Of a stretch of DNA of 7,747 nucleotides, positions 6,618-7,747 are shown piece by piece. Position 1 is the first letter of the stretch. Every line of letters starts with the position of its first letter. Position numbers and translations under genes: made by a program. Origin of the DNA: JBPEXY01 sp052031065. Its GTDB lineage: Bacteria > Pseudomonadota > Gammaproteobacteria > Immundisolibacterales > Immundisolibacteraceae. The notes under the pieces were generated by a model. The model searched no databases. It was given only the letters and a program-made list of their open reading frames with translations, and was not told where the DNA came from. Location: the NCBI GenBank assembly GCA_052031065.1, contig JBPEXY010000221.1:1-7747 (forward strand), given 5' to 3'.

Positions 6618-6739
6618 CTGAATTCCTCGCAAATTTTGATTATCAGAAAACCCAGCGATCGTGCCTTAATCGCACAGGCAAAATCAGGCGGAGTGAGAGG
6701 CTGGAAAATCCCGTTTGGGTGATTGTCACATATTGACAT
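6614..6739 (-). CDS. Hypothetical 41-residue small protein or leader peptide upstream of GST
   Basis: This 42-codon frame runs from ATG (6737-6739) to TGA (6614-6616). AGGAGG, the full Shine-Dalgarno consensus, stands 6 bases before the ATG. Its TGA overlaps the GST ATG as ATGA, the usual signature of translational coupling. The peptide begins MSICDNHPNG and ends IIKICEEFR. It has three cysteines (4, 22, 37), a proline-rich middle (PLTPPDF) and a short hydrophobic patch (LGFLIIKI), but no membrane span or signal peptide. I recognise no family. It lies in a different frame from the GST, whose N-terminus is complete, so it is not a frameshifted extension. It could be a real small protein, a leader that governs GST translation, or chance coding in the GST 5' leader. 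Confidence 0.55.
   Translation of the reverse strand: MSICDNHPNGIFQPLTPPDFACAIKARSLGFLIIKICEEFR
6623..6628 (-). promoter_or_regulatory. Ribosome binding site that fixes the GST start
   Basis: Minus-strand GAGGAA lies 5 bases before the ATG at 6617. It lies inside the last codons of the small ORF and supports starting the GST at this ATG instead of at the in-frame TTG at 6632, which falls upstream of it. Confidence 0.7.
6724..6738. promoter_or_regulatory. Inverted repeat, possible operator
   Basis: TGTCA (6724-6728) and TGACA (6734-6738) form a 5-bp perfect inverted repeat around CATAT, covering the first codons of the small ORF. The length and AT-rich centre would suit a dimeric repressor, but five-base arms can arise by chance, and no regulator gene is in view. 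Confidence 0.2.
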
Positions 6740-6745
6740 TTTCGG

Positions 6746-6751
6746 CCTCCT
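6746..6751 (-). promoter_or_regulatory. Consensus Shine-Dalgarno of the small ORF
   Basis: Minus-strand AGGAGG, 6 bases from the ATG at 6739, within GAGGAGG. It is the best ribosome binding site in the window. It lies more than 120 bases from the GST start, which has its own weaker site, so it serves the small ORF and not the GST directly. Confidence 0.65.
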
Positions 6752-6800
6752 CAACACATAACCAACGACCAGCTGCACTACGTCTGTAAATAGTCCATTC

Positions 6801-7747
6801 CTAATTATGGTCGGCGGAATCCAGTGTGACCAATGCGACCGTGGCCGGAATCACCAGAGCCAGCAACAGCCCACCGACCACAACGAATGCAGTTTTTAAC
6901 CCAGCCTGTTCAGCCATCAATCCCAGCATCACCGGCACAACCAGATATCCGGTGCGGTTAAACATGGATCGCATGCCCAACACGAGGCCGCGCTCAGAAG
7001 CATCTGAATGGCGACCAAGAGCCGCCAGTATCTGTGGCAGGCTGATGCCCTGCCCGACACCATGTAACAGCGTAAGGACAGCTATCGGCAGCAGGGAATC
7101 AAAAAAAGGCACCGCCGCAATTGAAACCAGAGAGAGGGCGACAGAAAACCCCAGCACTGAACCCGTCGATAGCAAGCGACCCAGCTGGGCGGAGATCAGG
7201 GTGCCTGCTGACGTACCGACATGAATCAGTGCAAACAGCTGGCCGATGACCACAACCTTAATTCCGACCTGGTCAAGATGAACCGGATAGAAAGAGCTGT
7301 TGATCGCGGCAGCTGCCAGTCGTAACAGCGTAAACGCCATGATCAGTACTATCGCCGGCCTGGCGAGCAGTGGCAGAGCATCCCGGTAGCCGGCAACCAG
7401 CACTGTCCCTATCGGTTTTCGACCGTTCCCACCAGGCTCGGATACCGTAGATTTGGGAATCTCCGGCAACAGCGCTGCGACCAGAGCCACCATACCACCC
7501 CAGAAAGCCATGAAATAGAAACCACTATGCAGATGAACATGTTCCACCAGCCAGCCCGCAATTAGTGGAGTAACCAGCATTCCCATACCGGCGACAAACG
7601 AGAACTGACCCATAAACTTTTGCCGCCGATCTGCGGAGACATATCCAAGCGCATAAGACTGGGTAGCGACCCAGCTAACCCCTCGAAACAGCCCGCCGAC
7701 CAGCGCCACCATAAACAGCGCCGAAAATTGACTGAACTGGGTATAGC
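6801..7747 (-). CDS. Major facilitator superfamily transporter (N-terminal part outside window)
   Basis: Inner-membrane secondary transporter, probably proton-coupled; substrate and direction unknown. The frame stays open to the right edge (12 further codons beyond the ATG at 7712), so the start lies outside and only about TM4 to TM12 of the usual 12 helices are present. TM4 is ALVGGLFRGVSWVATQSYAL. TM5 carries a motif-C-like GMGMLVTPLIAGW, as in MFS antiporters. TM6 is FYFMAFWGGMVALVAALL. After a hydrophilic central loop (SEPGGNGRKPIG) come TM7 to TM12, including FALIHVGTSAGTL, LLHGVGQGISLPQ and VVVGGLLLALVIPATVALV. The loop RHSDASERGLVLGMRSM between TM10 and TM11 is typical of MFS sugar/drug-type carriers. 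It stands 61 bases upstream of the small ORF and GST, with no terminator visible between, so they may be cotranscribed. Confidence 0.9.
   Translation of the reverse strand, partial: YTQFSQFSALFMVALVGGLFRGVSWVATQSYALGYVSADRRQKFMGQFSFVAGMGMLVTPLIAGWLVEHVHLHSGFYFMAFWGGMVALVAALLPEIPKSTVSEPGGNGRKPIGTVLVAGYRDALPLLARPAIVLIMAFTLLRLAAAAINSSFYPVHLDQVGIKVVVIGQLFALIHVGTSAGTLISAQLGRLLSTGSVLGFSVALSLVSIAAVPFFDSLLPIAVLTLLHGVGQGISLPQILAALGRHSDASERGLVLGMRSMFNRTGYLVVPVMLGLMAEQAGLKTAFVVVGGLLLALVIPATVALVTLDSADHN

Noticed and set aside
6630..6632. TTG as start of the GST
   Set aside because: The ATG at 6617 has a Shine-Dalgarno at proper spacing and fits family N-termini; the TTG lies upstream of that site.
6826..7224. 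132-codon plus-strand frame antisense to the transporter
   Set aside because: It is a shadow of transporter codons, with composition unlike a real protein.

Overview
The window reads as chromosomal DNA of a free-living gammaproteobacterium, perhaps marine or soil-dwelling. It is moderately GC-rich and densely packed. Its proteins resemble proteobacterial aromatic-catabolism and stress enzymes, including a SelO ending in the bacterial SCSS tail. The assignment below phylum level is inference. No tRNA, rRNA, CRISPR array, insertion sequence or phage gene is visible, and no gene-free stretch exceeds about 190 bases.

Layout: on the + strand, the left edge carries a 5'-truncated vanillyl-alcohol-oxidase/4-cresol-dehydrogenase type FAD oxidase (1-1575). 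It converges, across a 41-base gap with a strong stem-loop, on a leftward block filling the rest of the window. Read in the direction of transcription (from the right edge), that block is: an MFS transporter lacking its N-terminus (6801-7747), an unannotated 41-residue small ORF (6614-6739), a glutathione S-transferase (5973-6617), a metallo-beta-lactamase-fold hydrolase (4764-5867), a SelO-type protein adenylyltransferase (3084-4703), and a benzoate/toluate-dioxygenase-like Rieske alpha subunit (1617-2960). Gaps between the leftward genes are 61, -4 (overlap), 105, 60 and 123 bases. They could be one operon, or two or three units with internal promoters in the larger gaps.

How the genes may work together (inference): the FAD oxidase and the Rieske oxygenase are both aromatic-type oxidative enzymes. 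The transporter, GST and hydrolase fit uptake or export and processing of an organic or electrophilic compound, and SelO is a redox-linked stress enzyme. The set suggests an accessory aromatic or xenobiotic oxidation locus, but no ring-cleavage genes, Rieske beta subunit or reductase lie in view, so no pathway can be assigned.

The points most worth a second look are: (1) the 41-codon ORF with a consensus Shine-Dalgarno and an ATGA overlap with the GST start; (2) the FAD oxidase, which keeps the covalent flavin histidine but appears to have lost most of the phenol-activating residues of vanillyl-alcohol oxidase; (3) a SelO lacking the activation-loop cysteine of the E. coli enzyme; and (4) an orphan BenA-like alpha subunit.
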